Below are positions 7,965-15,822 of a stretch of 64,000 bases of DNA, in pieces (the first letter of the stretch is position 1; the number at the start of each line of letters is the position of its first letter). A program made the translations under genes and the position numbers. The notes under the pieces are model-generated. The model was given only the letters and a program-made list of their open reading frames with translations. It searched no databases and was not told the DNA's origin. The stretch spans positions 248,001 to 312,000 of the forward strand of contig NZ_BQHY01000002.1 in NCBI RefSeq assembly GCF_021602155.1. Direction: 5' to 3'. The DNA is from Pseudomonas parakoreensis. GTDB lineage: Bacteria; Pseudomonadota; Gammaproteobacteria; Pseudomonadales; Pseudomonadaceae.

Positions 7965-10499
7965 TCAGAAGAAATAACTGACTCGCAGGCTGCCACTCCA
8001 GTCCTGGTTGACAGTATTGCCCTTGCTGCCGCCAACCTGGCCCGAAACCTGCCAGTTGCGTTGTGCCGGCGTCCACTTCAGACCCGCTCCATATTCAACC
8101 CCGCTGCTGGCGCGATCATCATCGAAGCTGTCGTCGTTGATCTTGATCCGGTTGGCTTTGACGAACTCATGGTTGGCACCCAAAGACAGGCTCGGCTCCA
8201 ACAGACTGCCGTTTTCAAGCGCAATGACTCGCCCCCCCCTTACACCGACATTGCCCTGAAGCGAACGCATGGTGTCGGCTTCGACTTCAAGACCGTTGTC
8301 CAACCGATAGCTGTCGCTCTGGGTCACACCGGTCGATACCCGGACCTGCGGCTCGACAAACCAGTTGTCCTTCAGGCGAATATGCTTGCCGACCGCCACC
8401 GAACCGCTGGCGCCCAGAGCCTTGTAATCGCCCTTAGCCCGCGTGCCATCGCTCATGGTGACCTTGGCCTTGTTGTCGAACTGATTGACCTTGGCCATGA
8501 CGTTGACGAACACGCCGCTTTCAACATCGTAGGTGCTGCCGTAGACGCCGACGTTCAGACTGTCGACCGTCGCGCTGGAGCCGTATTTGAGATCCATGTT
8601 GGTACGGCTGGAACCTACAAAACCACCGATCACCCAAGGGCGACCGCCGATGTCCACGGTGGTATCGGCACCACCAGTGACGCCGTTCTGGTTCTGGGTG
8701 TAGCCGTCGCCGTAGGCATTTTTGACGTTGTACTGGTTGCCATAAGTGCGTACCCAGACGCTGTTGCTCAGCTTGGTGGTATCACTGTCACTCGCCGCGC
8801 GAAGCGCAGCATCGGGGCGGATACTCAGACCACGATCGCCGATCTGGTCGCTAAGCATGTTCATTTCGGCGTTCAGCACGCTGCGGGCACTGCCGGCCAA
8901 AGCCAGCGCGGTGTTGGCCGAGGTGCTGACAGTTTCCTTGTCCGGGGTGAGGTACAAGCCCTGCCCCTCCTGCTTCAATCGGTAAACGAATGTGCCGGCA
9001 TCCACTGTGTCCTTGTTGGCCAGCGCAAAAGCAGCAGTGCCGGCGGCAATGTTGCCGACTTGCACCGGTTCTGCAGTAACCGGCGTCGTGCCCGTGGCAG
9101 AAACCAGCAATTGATGCTGACCGCTTGCGGTGCCGGTCACGTTCAGGAAGTCGGTACTGCCTGTTCCCAGGTCGGTGCCCATCACGAAGGTGCCGTTACC
9201 TGTGAGATTGCCGACGTTCAGTCGCTGAAATTGCTCGTTGGTGCCCATTTGCACGACACCATTGTTCATGCCCAGTTGCTGCACGGTGCTCTCGTCGGTC
9301 ATGACCCATCGCGCAGCATTGTTGATGGTCAGGTTAGCCGAGTTATTGATCTGGCCGGTGAGTACCGAACTGTTATCCAGCAGCACACTGCCGTTGGCAT
9401 CGCTGGTGACGTTACCGGTCAGCGTGCTGCCATTGTTCAGCGACAGGCTGGCGACATTGTCGACGTTACCGTTGATGGCTGAGCCATTGTCCAGGCTGAC
9501 AGTGGCCGCGGTTCCCGCCACGGCTTCTACGTTGCCGTTCAAGGTAGCGCCGGTGTCGAACCGGGACCGGGTGACATTCTGCAGATTGCCGTTGAGCGTG
9601 GCGCCGTTCTGCATCAGCAGTGCAACCGTACTGCCGGTCTCGGCATTCACATCACCTGCCAGGGTACTGCCATCGACATTGAAGTTGGCGGTGGAGCGGT
9701 TGATCGCCTTCAAAACCGAGCCATCGCCGCCGATCAGTTCAGAGTTGCCACTGACATTGATGTTGGCGACAGTCCCGGCCCTGGCGGAGGAACCCAGCAC
9801 GATAGCTGACCCGGTTCCACCGTTCACGCGAGTATTGTCAAGCGTCACGGTACTGGCGTTGACGCCTTCCGAGTCAGTCACGATCTGCAACCCGTCCTTC
9901 GCGCCAGTGATCGTGCTGCCCGTCGCTGAAAGTGTTGCGCCGCCCAATTGCACGCCGTAACTGGTAGCGCCCGTGCCGACGACAGTGGAGTCTGTAAGGT
10001 TCAGCAAGGCAAAACCTACCGCGTTTACACCGCCAGTCACGCCGGTGATGACACTGTTACCCGAAACGGTGGCGGAGGAAGAGGCTGGCGTGTTGATGTT
10101 TCGTCCCAGCAGAAGCCCGAAACTGTTGGTACTGGTAATCGTCGAGTTGTTGATCGTTGCATTGCTGTTGAGCAGTTGAATGGCTCCCCGGCCCGCCGCG
10201 CTATTGACCGTGGCGCCGGTCATATTCAACGAGGAGGTGTTGGCATCGATACGCCGGCTCTGGCCACCGTTGAAAACGACATTGGCATTTTGTGAAGCGA
10301 TGGTCAGCGCTGTCGCGTTGTTGACGGTCAACGTTCCCCCCTCGGACACCACCCAGGCTTCCGGTGCAGGTGGATTGGTGACCACTTCACTTTCGCCCGG
10401 CAACAGGGTTCGGCTGTAGGCCTCGGGAGAGGCGATCAACGCCGCTGCCATCATCAGTCTGATAGTGTTCGAGTGTTTTGGAAGAAAAAAAATGGACAT
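7965..10499 (-). CDS. Autotransporter (type Va) with beta-helical passenger
   Basis: An 844-residue secreted/outer-membrane protein. An N-terminal signal region (about 1-29, ending near PEAYS) precedes a long passenger made of repeating Asn/Gly/Ser/Thr-rich strands such as LDNGSAINGNVDNVASLSLN, typical of a pertactin-like beta-helix. The last 270 residues or so form the autotransporter beta-barrel (WVRTYGNQY, ..., VSYFF), ending in the required C-terminal Phe. There is no visible protease triad, so adhesion or biofilm function is more likely than enzymatic activity, as inference. The start is supported by GAGGAGTACC directly before the ATG. A NarL/RcsB-box-like palindrome lies about 110 bp upstream. 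Confidence 0.9.
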   Translation of the reverse strand: MSIFFLPKHSNTIRLMMAAALIASPEAYSRTLLPGESEVVTNPPAPEAWVVSEGGTLTVNNATALTIASQNANVVFNGGQSRRIDANTSSLNMTGATVNSAAGRGAIQLLNSNATINNSTITSTNSFGLLLGRNINTPASSSATVSGNSVITGVTGGVNAVGFALLNLTDSTVVGTGATSYGVQLGGATLSATGSTITGAKDGLQIVTDSEGVNASTVTLDNTRVNGGTGSAIVLGSSARAGTVANINVSGNSELIGGDGSVLKAINRSTANFNVDGSTLAGDVNAETGSTVALLMQNGATLNGNLQNVTRSRFDTGATLNGNVEAVAGTAATVSLDNGSAINGNVDNVASLSLNNGSTLTGNVTSDANGSVLLDNSSVLTGQINNSANLTINNAARWVMTDESTVQQLGMNNGVVQMGTNEQFQRLNVGNLTGNGTFVMGTDLGTGSTDFLNVTGTASGQHQLLVSATGTTPVTAEPVQVGNIAAGTAAFALANKDTVDAGTFVYRLKQEGQGLYLTPDKETVSTSANTALALAGSARSVLNAEMNMLSDQIGDRGLSIRPDAALRAASDSDTTKLSNSVWVRTYGNQYNVKNAYGDGYTQNQNGVTGGADTTVDIGGRPWVIGGFVGSSRTNMDLKYGSSATVDSLNVGVYGSTYDVESGVFVNVMAKVNQFDNKAKVTMSDGTRAKGDYKALGASGSVAVGKHIRLKDNWFVEPQVRVSTGVTQSDSYRLDNGLEVEADTMRSLQGNVGVRGGRVIALENGSLLEPSLSLGANHEFVKANRIKINDDSFDDDRASSGVEYGAGLKWTPAQRNWQVSGQVGGSKGNTVNQDWSGSLRVSYFF

Positions 10500-10606
10500 G
10501 GGTACTCCTCAAACCTGCACGATTACAGAAACTGTTTTTTGGCAGTGTTGAAAGCTCCCACCCAAAAAACGTCCGACAGCCTAATGAGAAAACCGAATGT
10601 TTAATG

Positions 10607-10623
10607 TAGGAATAGTCCTTATA
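10607..10623 (-). promoter_or_regulatory. Candidate promoter and RcsB-box-like palindrome
   Basis: TAGGAATAGTCCTT at 10607-10620 matches the RcsB-type box TAAGAATATTCCTA at 11 of 14 positions. It overlaps a -10-like TATAAG (minus strand, 10618-10623) with a weak TTCTGA 18 bp upstream. It lies upstream of the autotransporter gene. Regulation by a NarL/FixJ-type regulator is inference. Confidence 0.35.
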
Positions 10624-10688
10624 TGAGTGACGATTTGTCCTTCAGAAGTGAAAGACATTCAGGATATTTCCCTCCTTGATATCGGTAG

Positions 10689-10722
10689 AAATCGCGAGAG
10701 AGACCGTCAGATCCCTCTCGCG
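10689..10722 (-). terminator. Probable terminator hairpin
   Basis: CGCGAGAG and CTCTCGCG form an 8-bp inverted repeat about 40 bp downstream of the 946-residue gene's stop. The T-run on the minus strand is weak (ATTTCTA), so terminator function is probable rather than certain. Confidence 0.5.
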
Positions 10723-10758
10723 GTGCAAACAACATCCACTCTGTTAATCAACACAGCG

Positions 10759-13599
10759 TTAAGCAGGAGCCACTGTCAGATCGCAATACTGGAAGCTGCT
10801 ATTGATGGTATCCAGAGGTTTGATGATCGGAGCTGACGATTGCGTACCGCCAGCAGCCGTATACCAGTACTTCCCATACGCAATGACACCTCGCTTCGGC
10901 TGTGCAGCCTTGAAGTTTGTGGCAGTACCTACACCTGCGACGTCAGGCACATCGGCAGCCTTGATGGTGTAAGGTTGCGAGTCCGCCGTACCGTTAATCA
11001 ACTGTGTACCTGCAGCATCCGAGTACGCTTCAAAGTGTGCGGTAATAATGGTGCCTGGCGGTAATAACGGGTCTTTTGTGATATTCAGCCCCATCACATA
11101 ATTACTCGTAGGGCTGATCATCGCGAAGCACTCGATATAGTCGCGAGTTGCTGGTTTGCGGACATTGACCGTTGGAGGCGGCAGCACGATCGGGATCTGG
11201 TTGACTACCACTGCTTGAGGCAAGGATTTATTGATGTTCTTACCCAGTCCCGTGATTTCGATCGTGTAGCGGGCCGTATCGCTTGGTGGTTTCAACTTTG
11301 CCATTTCACTTGCCGGGATAGGAACAGAAAAACTCGACACAGGCCTAAACGGACTAAATGTTTCAAAAGGTACTGTAGCGTTACCCAAGTAACACTTGAC
11401 CTCATGCTCCGGCAGAATGTCCGGATCTGCCAGGGCGTTTGTCACTGTAAATGTGCCTGGTTTGTCACGATCAGTAGCCGCCACAACGTTTGCAACACCG
11501 GAAGCCCCCGTCACAACCGGTCGTTGGAGATCCGCGTTCTCCAGATCAGGTGGATTCGTAGGTATTACACCCGCGAGACGCGAGTCAAAAGTAAAGGTTG
11601 CAAGCGGTGATTCGGCATCAGGCGAAAGACCGGCACGCACTATTACGGAGTTGATATTAATGTCGACAGGGCTATCGGGATCAGCAAACCGCGGATATAC
11701 ATTGTTGAAGTCAATGCTGTAAGTCAAATTACCGTTAGCCCATGGCTGTTTCGCAGTATCGAAAGAAACAGTGACATCGTTGGCTTTAGTAAGCACCAGA
11801 TAGATTTCATCCCCCGGCTCCGCGTCTTGAATTGTCGAGTTTTCGACGATAGCCGTAAGCGCGATGGGGGCCGGAGGTGTAGTCGTGCTGAGAAAATCTT
11901 CCCAGTAAAGCGTCGTGGTGTAACTTGGATCAGTCTTTGGCACCAATGGGGCTTTATTGATCGACGGTGCTAATGGTAATTTCAATGTCAGCAAGGGTGC
12001 AGAAACAGATTCCTGGCCTTGATTACCGATCCAGTCGGTCCATTCATAAATCCAATTGACGCGCCCGTTAGGGAATACAAGCAACTCGGTGCTAGGAAAA
12101 CTGAACTTACCCGTCGCATCGACAGTTCCATTGAAGACCTCAACTCTTTGCGTACCGGAAACAAGCCAGACTCTTAAATTGTCATCGACCCTGCGCCCGA
12201 AATACCCGACGTTAACCGTACCCTCCACATCTTGATTCGAGTTTATCCAAGTGGAATCAACCGTCTTTTGTGCATCCGCAGGACCGTTGTCAAAACTTGG
12301 AGCGGGCGTTGGCTTGATTTTTTTGGGAGGGTTTTTTGTATCGACCGGCGCGAGTTGGTCAACGATAAACTCCACTTGGCCGTCATCGAAATTACCGCCC
12401 CCCTCTTTGTAGTACCTGACCAGCAGCTCCCAAACAGTCGGGCCTGGGGATGTCGCCTTTTCCTTAAACAGATTCGCGTCCAAGTCCAACGGGATAGGCG
12501 AGACAGGTCGACCAGCGATTGGGCCAAGCACCGCGTCATCCGGGTAATCAATCCAGGTCACTTCGCCTTTTTCACGATATTTGAATCCAACTTCATCATC
12601 ATCATGTTCATCATCGGGGCGAGCCAGGTTGATCATCAATTTACCGGAATCCATCATGGCTTTCTTGATAAAACCACCCGCCAGCGTATCAATTGTTATA
12701 GTCAAGTTAAGAACCCCACCACCTGACAAAACAGAAACCGGGCGTTGTTTTCTAGGTACAAATGTAATTCCCATTGTCGTCTCTCCTTGCGAGTTCAGGC
12801 CGGAAGGGCCAGATGTACCAGGTGTTATTCGATCGATTTTCACCAATCCTTCTTTTGATTCAGCAACGAGCCTGCTGCCATCAAACACCTGACAAATAAA
12901 AACAGCAGAGCCATAATTTCCCAACGAACTTATATAGCTTGGAAATGGCACTTCATGCATAAAGCCATTTATTATTTCTGTTTCGGAAAGCGTTCTCCTC
13001 CATTGACCAAAAGCTTCTTCCACTTCCGTACCACTTCCGTTGATTGACTGGTATCCCCTCCAGGTAATCACTGCAACATATCCCGACAGCGCAATGTTAA
13101 GCAGGGAAGGAATTTTTACAGCACCGCCACTTGTCAATGGAGGAATTTTGTCGTTATTCCAGTACCCCCAGGTTGTTGCACCCACCGGCGAAGGTTCCGA
13201 AAAGGTTAAAGGCAGCGTGTGATTAATGGTCAGTTTACGGAGTGGAGATAAATCCGGATTACCTCCACCTCTCTTCCATAAATTGTAATAAACATGCGCA
13301 ACACCATTAGTTGCCATTTGTTGAGGCGTCAAAGGCACATAAACAAAAGGATCAATAATTCCCGCTGGATATTCATTATCAAAAATAAGTGTTTCTACTG
13401 AGTTTTGTACCCAGAACACCATCAGTTGATCTTTGGGTCCCGTGTCATCCGGGCGAGGTATTTTGATTTGAGTACCAGCCAGCAGGATATCTCTGGGAAT
13501 ATGTCCGTCCAGATCATTGTCATCAACACCTTCAACTGAAAGAGGTGCGGCAAATATGCCGTTTGAAGGACTGTTTCTGGAAAAATCAGCTGAACTCAT
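10759..13599 (-). CDS. Large beta-rich protein of unknown function
   Basis: I do not recognise this 946-residue protein. It has no signal peptide and no membrane segment. It is rich in Pro, Thr, Val, Asp and Asn, with alternating hydrophobic strands suggesting a string of Ig-like or other beta-sandwich modules separated by Pro-rich linkers (for example the KNPPKKIKPTPAPSF region near 425). Cysteine is rare. The gene is clearly lower in GC than its neighbours, which suggests transfer or silencing. The start at 13599 has only a weak RBS (GGTGGA). Upstream lies the palindrome at 13691-13710. It precedes the autotransporter gene by 259 bp but is probably a separate transcript. A surface, secreted or contact-dependent role is possible but unproven. 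Confidence 0.8.
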   Translation of the reverse strand: MSSADFSRNSPSNGIFAAPLSVEGVDDNDLDGHIPRDILLAGTQIKIPRPDDTGPKDQLMVFWVQNSVETLIFDNEYPAGIIDPFVYVPLTPQQMATNGVAHVYYNLWKRGGGNPDLSPLRKLTINHTLPLTFSEPSPVGATTWGYWNNDKIPPLTSGGAVKIPSLLNIALSGYVAVITWRGYQSINGSGTEVEEAFGQWRRTLSETEIINGFMHEVPFPSYISSLGNYGSAVFICQVFDGSRLVAESKEGLVKIDRITPGTSGPSGLNSQGETTMGITFVPRKQRPVSVLSGGGVLNLTITIDTLAGGFIKKAMMDSGKLMINLARPDDEHDDDEVGFKYREKGEVTWIDYPDDAVLGPIAGRPVSPIPLDLDANLFKEKATSPGPTVWELLVRYYKEGGGNFDDGQVEFIVDQLAPVDTKNPPKKIKPTPAPSFDNGPADAQKTVDSTWINSNQDVEGTVNVGYFGRRVDDNLRVWLVSGTQRVEVFNGTVDATGKFSFPSTELLVFPNGRVNWIYEWTDWIGNQGQESVSAPLLTLKLPLAPSINKAPLVPKTDPSYTTTLYWEDFLSTTTPPAPIALTAIVENSTIQDAEPGDEIYLVLTKANDVTVSFDTAKQPWANGNLTYSIDFNNVYPRFADPDSPVDININSVIVRAGLSPDAESPLATFTFDSRLAGVIPTNPPDLENADLQRPVVTGASGVANVVAATDRDKPGTFTVTNALADPDILPEHEVKCYLGNATVPFETFSPFRPVSSFSVPIPASEMAKLKPPSDTARYTIEITGLGKNINKSLPQAVVVNQIPIVLPPPTVNVRKPATRDYIECFAMISPTSNYVMGLNITKDPLLPPGTIITAHFEAYSDAAGTQLINGTADSQPYTIKAADVPDVAGVGTATNFKAAQPKRGVIAYGKYWYTAAGGTQSSAPIIKPLDTINSSFQYCDLTVAPA

Positions 13600-13690
13600 G
13601 ATTCAAATCCACCACATTAATCGGGGTTCCGTTTGTGAAATCCCCTGCTGATCCGTTGGTCAAATTAGGCGCTTCTGTATGTCTTTCTCC

Positions 13691-13710
13691 AACTGTCAGA
13701 TCTGACAGGT
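13691..13710. promoter_or_regulatory. LuxR-box-like palindrome upstream of the 946-residue gene
   Basis: AACTGTCAGATCTGACAGGT contains a perfect 16-bp palindrome with CT-N12-AG architecture. Its centre is about 100 bp upstream of the start at 13599 on the minus strand. A CCTAAT/TAATTT -10-like stretch lies about 22 bp beyond it, a spacing compatible with class II activation. It is the second full copy of the motif at 6725. Confidence 0.4.
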
Positions 13711-13769
13711 GCAGCTACCGCCTGTCGGAAACGGCGGACCTTTTTTCCAATCAGCCCCCCACCCTTCAC

Positions 13770-13799
13770 TTGACGCAGCCAAGGAATCTGGTGTTACCT
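13770..13799 (+). promoter_or_regulatory. ptxS promoter
   Basis: TTGACG (13770-13775), an 18-bp spacer and TTACCT (13794-13799). The -10 runs directly into the PtxS operator, which fits autorepression. Confidence 0.55.
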
Positions 13800-13812
13800 G
13801 AAACCGGTTTCA
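13799..13812. promoter_or_regulatory. PtxS operator 1
   Basis: TGAAACCGGTTTCA, the perfect 14-bp palindrome established as the PtxS recognition site in Pseudomonas. It sits between the ptxS -10 and the GTG start at 13833. Confidence 0.95.
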
Positions 13813-13832
13813 GACAATAAGAAGACTCAACC

Positions 13833-14861
13833 GTGAACGATTTCTCCGCCGCCCAGCGCAGCCGCGTGACCATGCTTGATGTCGCCGAACACGCCGGCGT
13901 GTCCAAGGCCAGCGTCTCGCGCTTTATCGGCGATGACCGTGCCCTGCTCTCCGATACCATTGCCCAGCGCATCGAGCAGTCGATTGCCGAACTCGGCTAT
14001 CGCCCCAATCAAATGGCCCGTGGTTTGAAACGCGGCCGGACCCGCCTGATCGGCATGCTGGTGGCCGATATCCGCAACCCTTATTCAATTGCCGTGATGC
14101 ACGGGGTAGAAACCGCCTGCCGGCGGCACGGCTACAGCCTGGTGGTGTGCAACACCGACCGTGATGACGAGCAGGAACGTCAGCACCTGGCGCTGTTGCG
14201 CTCGTACAACATCGAAGGGCTGATCGTGAATACCCTCGGCCATCACCGTGACGAACTCCACGAGCTGCACCGCGAGATGCCGTTGGTACTGGTGGACCGC
14301 AAAGTGGAAGGCCTGGACAGCGATATGGTCGGGCTGAACAACCCACAAGCTATCGAGATGGCGCTGGAGCATCTTCAACATCGTGGCTATCGCGACGTGC
14401 TGATGGTGACCGAACCGTATGACGGCACCAGTTCGCGGATCGAGCGGGTCAGCAGTTTTCAGGCGCAGATTGCCCAGCGCTCCGGGCTGACCGGGGCAGT
14501 GCAGGAAACCAGCGACGCGCTCGTCACTGATCTACAAACATTTTTAAACACCAAGGCTACCGGCCCCAAAGCACTGTTTTGCGCCAATGGCGTGGCGGCG
14601 CTGGCCTGCACGCTGGCCTTGCGCGAAATCGGGTGTCGGCTATTCGAAGATCTCGGGTTGATTGCCCTGGATGATCTGGATTGGTACCCGTTGGTGGGCA
14701 GCGGAATTACCGCCCTCGCCCAGCCGACGGCCGAGATCGGTGCGCGGGCGTTTGAGTGTTTGCTCAAGCGTTTGCGGGGGGATGTTGAGGTGACCCGCAG
14801 GCTGGATTTTGCGCCGGTGCTGGTTGAGCGCGGGTCTACCCGAGGGAATGGTGGTGTTTGA
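13833..14861 (+). CDS. ptxS: PtxS, LacI-family repressor of 2-ketogluconate genes
   Basis: A 342-residue LacI/GalR repressor. The N-terminal helix-turn-helix (about 12-35, TMLDVAEHAGVSKASVSRFI) is followed by the LacI hinge and a periplasmic-binding-protein-like effector domain (RTRLIGMLVADIRNPYS onward). In Pseudomonas, PtxS releases DNA on binding 2-ketogluconate and controls itself and the kgu operon. Both operators are present here. The start is GTG at 13833 with a weak AAGAAG site. No better ATG gives the complete helix-turn-helix. It is followed by a REP pair and then kguE in the same direction. Confidence 0.95.
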   Translation: MNDFSAAQRSRVTMLDVAEHAGVSKASVSRFIGDDRALLSDTIAQRIEQSIAELGYRPNQMARGLKRGRTRLIGMLVADIRNPYSIAVMHGVETACRRHGYSLVVCNTDRDDEQERQHLALLRSYNIEGLIVNTLGHHRDELHELHREMPLVLVDRKVEGLDSDMVGLNNPQAIEMALEHLQHRGYRDVLMVTEPYDGTSSRIERVSSFQAQIAQRSGLTGAVQETSDALVTDLQTFLNTKATGPKALFCANGVAALACTLALREIGCRLFEDLGLIALDDLDWYPLVGSGITALAQPTAEIGARAFECLLKRLRGDVEVTRRLDFAPVLVERGSTRGNGGV

Positions 14862-14870
14862 GCTGACGCG

Positions 14871-14970
14871 TTCGCTGGCAAGCCAGCTCCCACAGGGTTT
14901 TGTGGTGTCAATGCAATCTATCCCATACCCCGGAACATTGTGGGAGCTGGCTTGCCAGCGATGCGGCCCG
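14871..14970. repeat. REP pair, family C (inverted)
   Basis: Two inverted copies of the TCGCTGGCAAGCCAGCTCCC palindrome, between ptxS and kguE. Confidence 0.85.
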
Positions 14971-15012
14971 AAAGGCCATCACAGAACCACCTGATATTTT
15001 TTTGCACAAAAA

Positions 15013-15026
15013 TGAAACCGGTTTCA
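15013..15026. promoter_or_regulatory. PtxS operator 2 (kgu operon)
   Basis: A second exact TGAAACCGGTTTCA, 13 bp before the kguE ATG. A repressor bound here would block the promoter or early elongation of kguEKTD. Confidence 0.95.
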
Positions 15027-15039
15027 GAGGCAGATAACA

Positions 15040-15822
15040 ATGAATAAACCCGCCGTTTCCATCAGCCTGTCCAGCTACGGCGCCGAGCTTGTGCGCCAAC
15101 GCGGGCAAGATTTCTTCATCGACGTGCTGGCCGCCGCCGGTGCCAATCGCATCGAATGGCGCGAAGAGTTGCTGACCCGCGAAGTGCCTGCACAACTGCA
15201 GGCCGCCACCCAGGCGCAGGGTCTGCAAAGCATCTATTCGTCGCCGACCGAACTATGGCTCGCCGGTCAGGCGCGGCCCAATCCCGAACTGATCAACGCC
15301 CTGCAACACGCCCGGGCGTTTGGCTCGAAATGGCTGAAAGTCTCGCTCGGCTACTTCACCGACAACTGTGATCTGCAGGCGCTGCAGCAACTGCTGGGCA
15401 ACACCCCGGTGCAACTGCTCGTGGAAAACGACCAGACCTTGCAGGGCGGCCGCATCGAGCCGTTCCAGCGTTTTTTCGCGGCGGTCGAGCAGCATGATTT
15501 GCCGATCAAGATGACCTTCGACATCGGCAACTGGCAGTGGCAGGACCAGTCCGCCGCCAACGCCGCACGTCTGCTTGGACGGCATGTCGGCTACGTGCAC
15601 TGCAAAGCTGTGGCCCGGCGCGCCGACGGCAAACTGGTGGCGGTGCCGCCCGCCGTCAGCGATCTGCATTTGTGGGAACAACTGCTGCGCCACATGGCCC
15701 AAGGCGTTATGCGCGCCGCCGAATACCCGTTGCAGGGCGAAGATCTGGTGGCACTGACCACCGAACACGTCGCCGCCCTCGTCCGCCTTGGTCAATCGCG
15801 TCTGGAGCCTGCCCATGTCTGA
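15040..15822 (+). CDS. kguE: KguE, sugar epimerase-like protein of 2-ketogluconate catabolism
   Basis: A 260-residue TIM-barrel protein of the xylose isomerase-like/sugar-phosphate epimerase superfamily. It has the expected alternating strands (NRIEWREELL, QLLVENDQTL, KMTFDIGNWQW, GYVHCKAV) with likely metal ligands Glu, Asp and His at strand ends. It is the first gene of the kgu operon and sits just after the PtxS operator. AGAGG precedes the ATG. Its exact reaction in 2-ketogluconate use is not settled in what I know. It overlaps kguK by 8 bp, indicating translational coupling. Confidence 0.9.
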   Translation: MNKPAVSISLSSYGAELVRQRGQDFFIDVLAAAGANRIEWREELLTREVPAQLQAATQAQGLQSIYSSPTELWLAGQARPNPELINALQHARAFGSKWLKVSLGYFTDNCDLQALQQLLGNTPVQLLVENDQTLQGGRIEPFQRFFAAVEQHDLPIKMTFDIGNWQWQDQSAANAARLLGRHVGYVHCKAVARRADGKLVAVPPAVSDLHLWEQLLRHMAQGVMRAAEYPLQGEDLVALTTEHVAALVRLGQSRLEPAHV

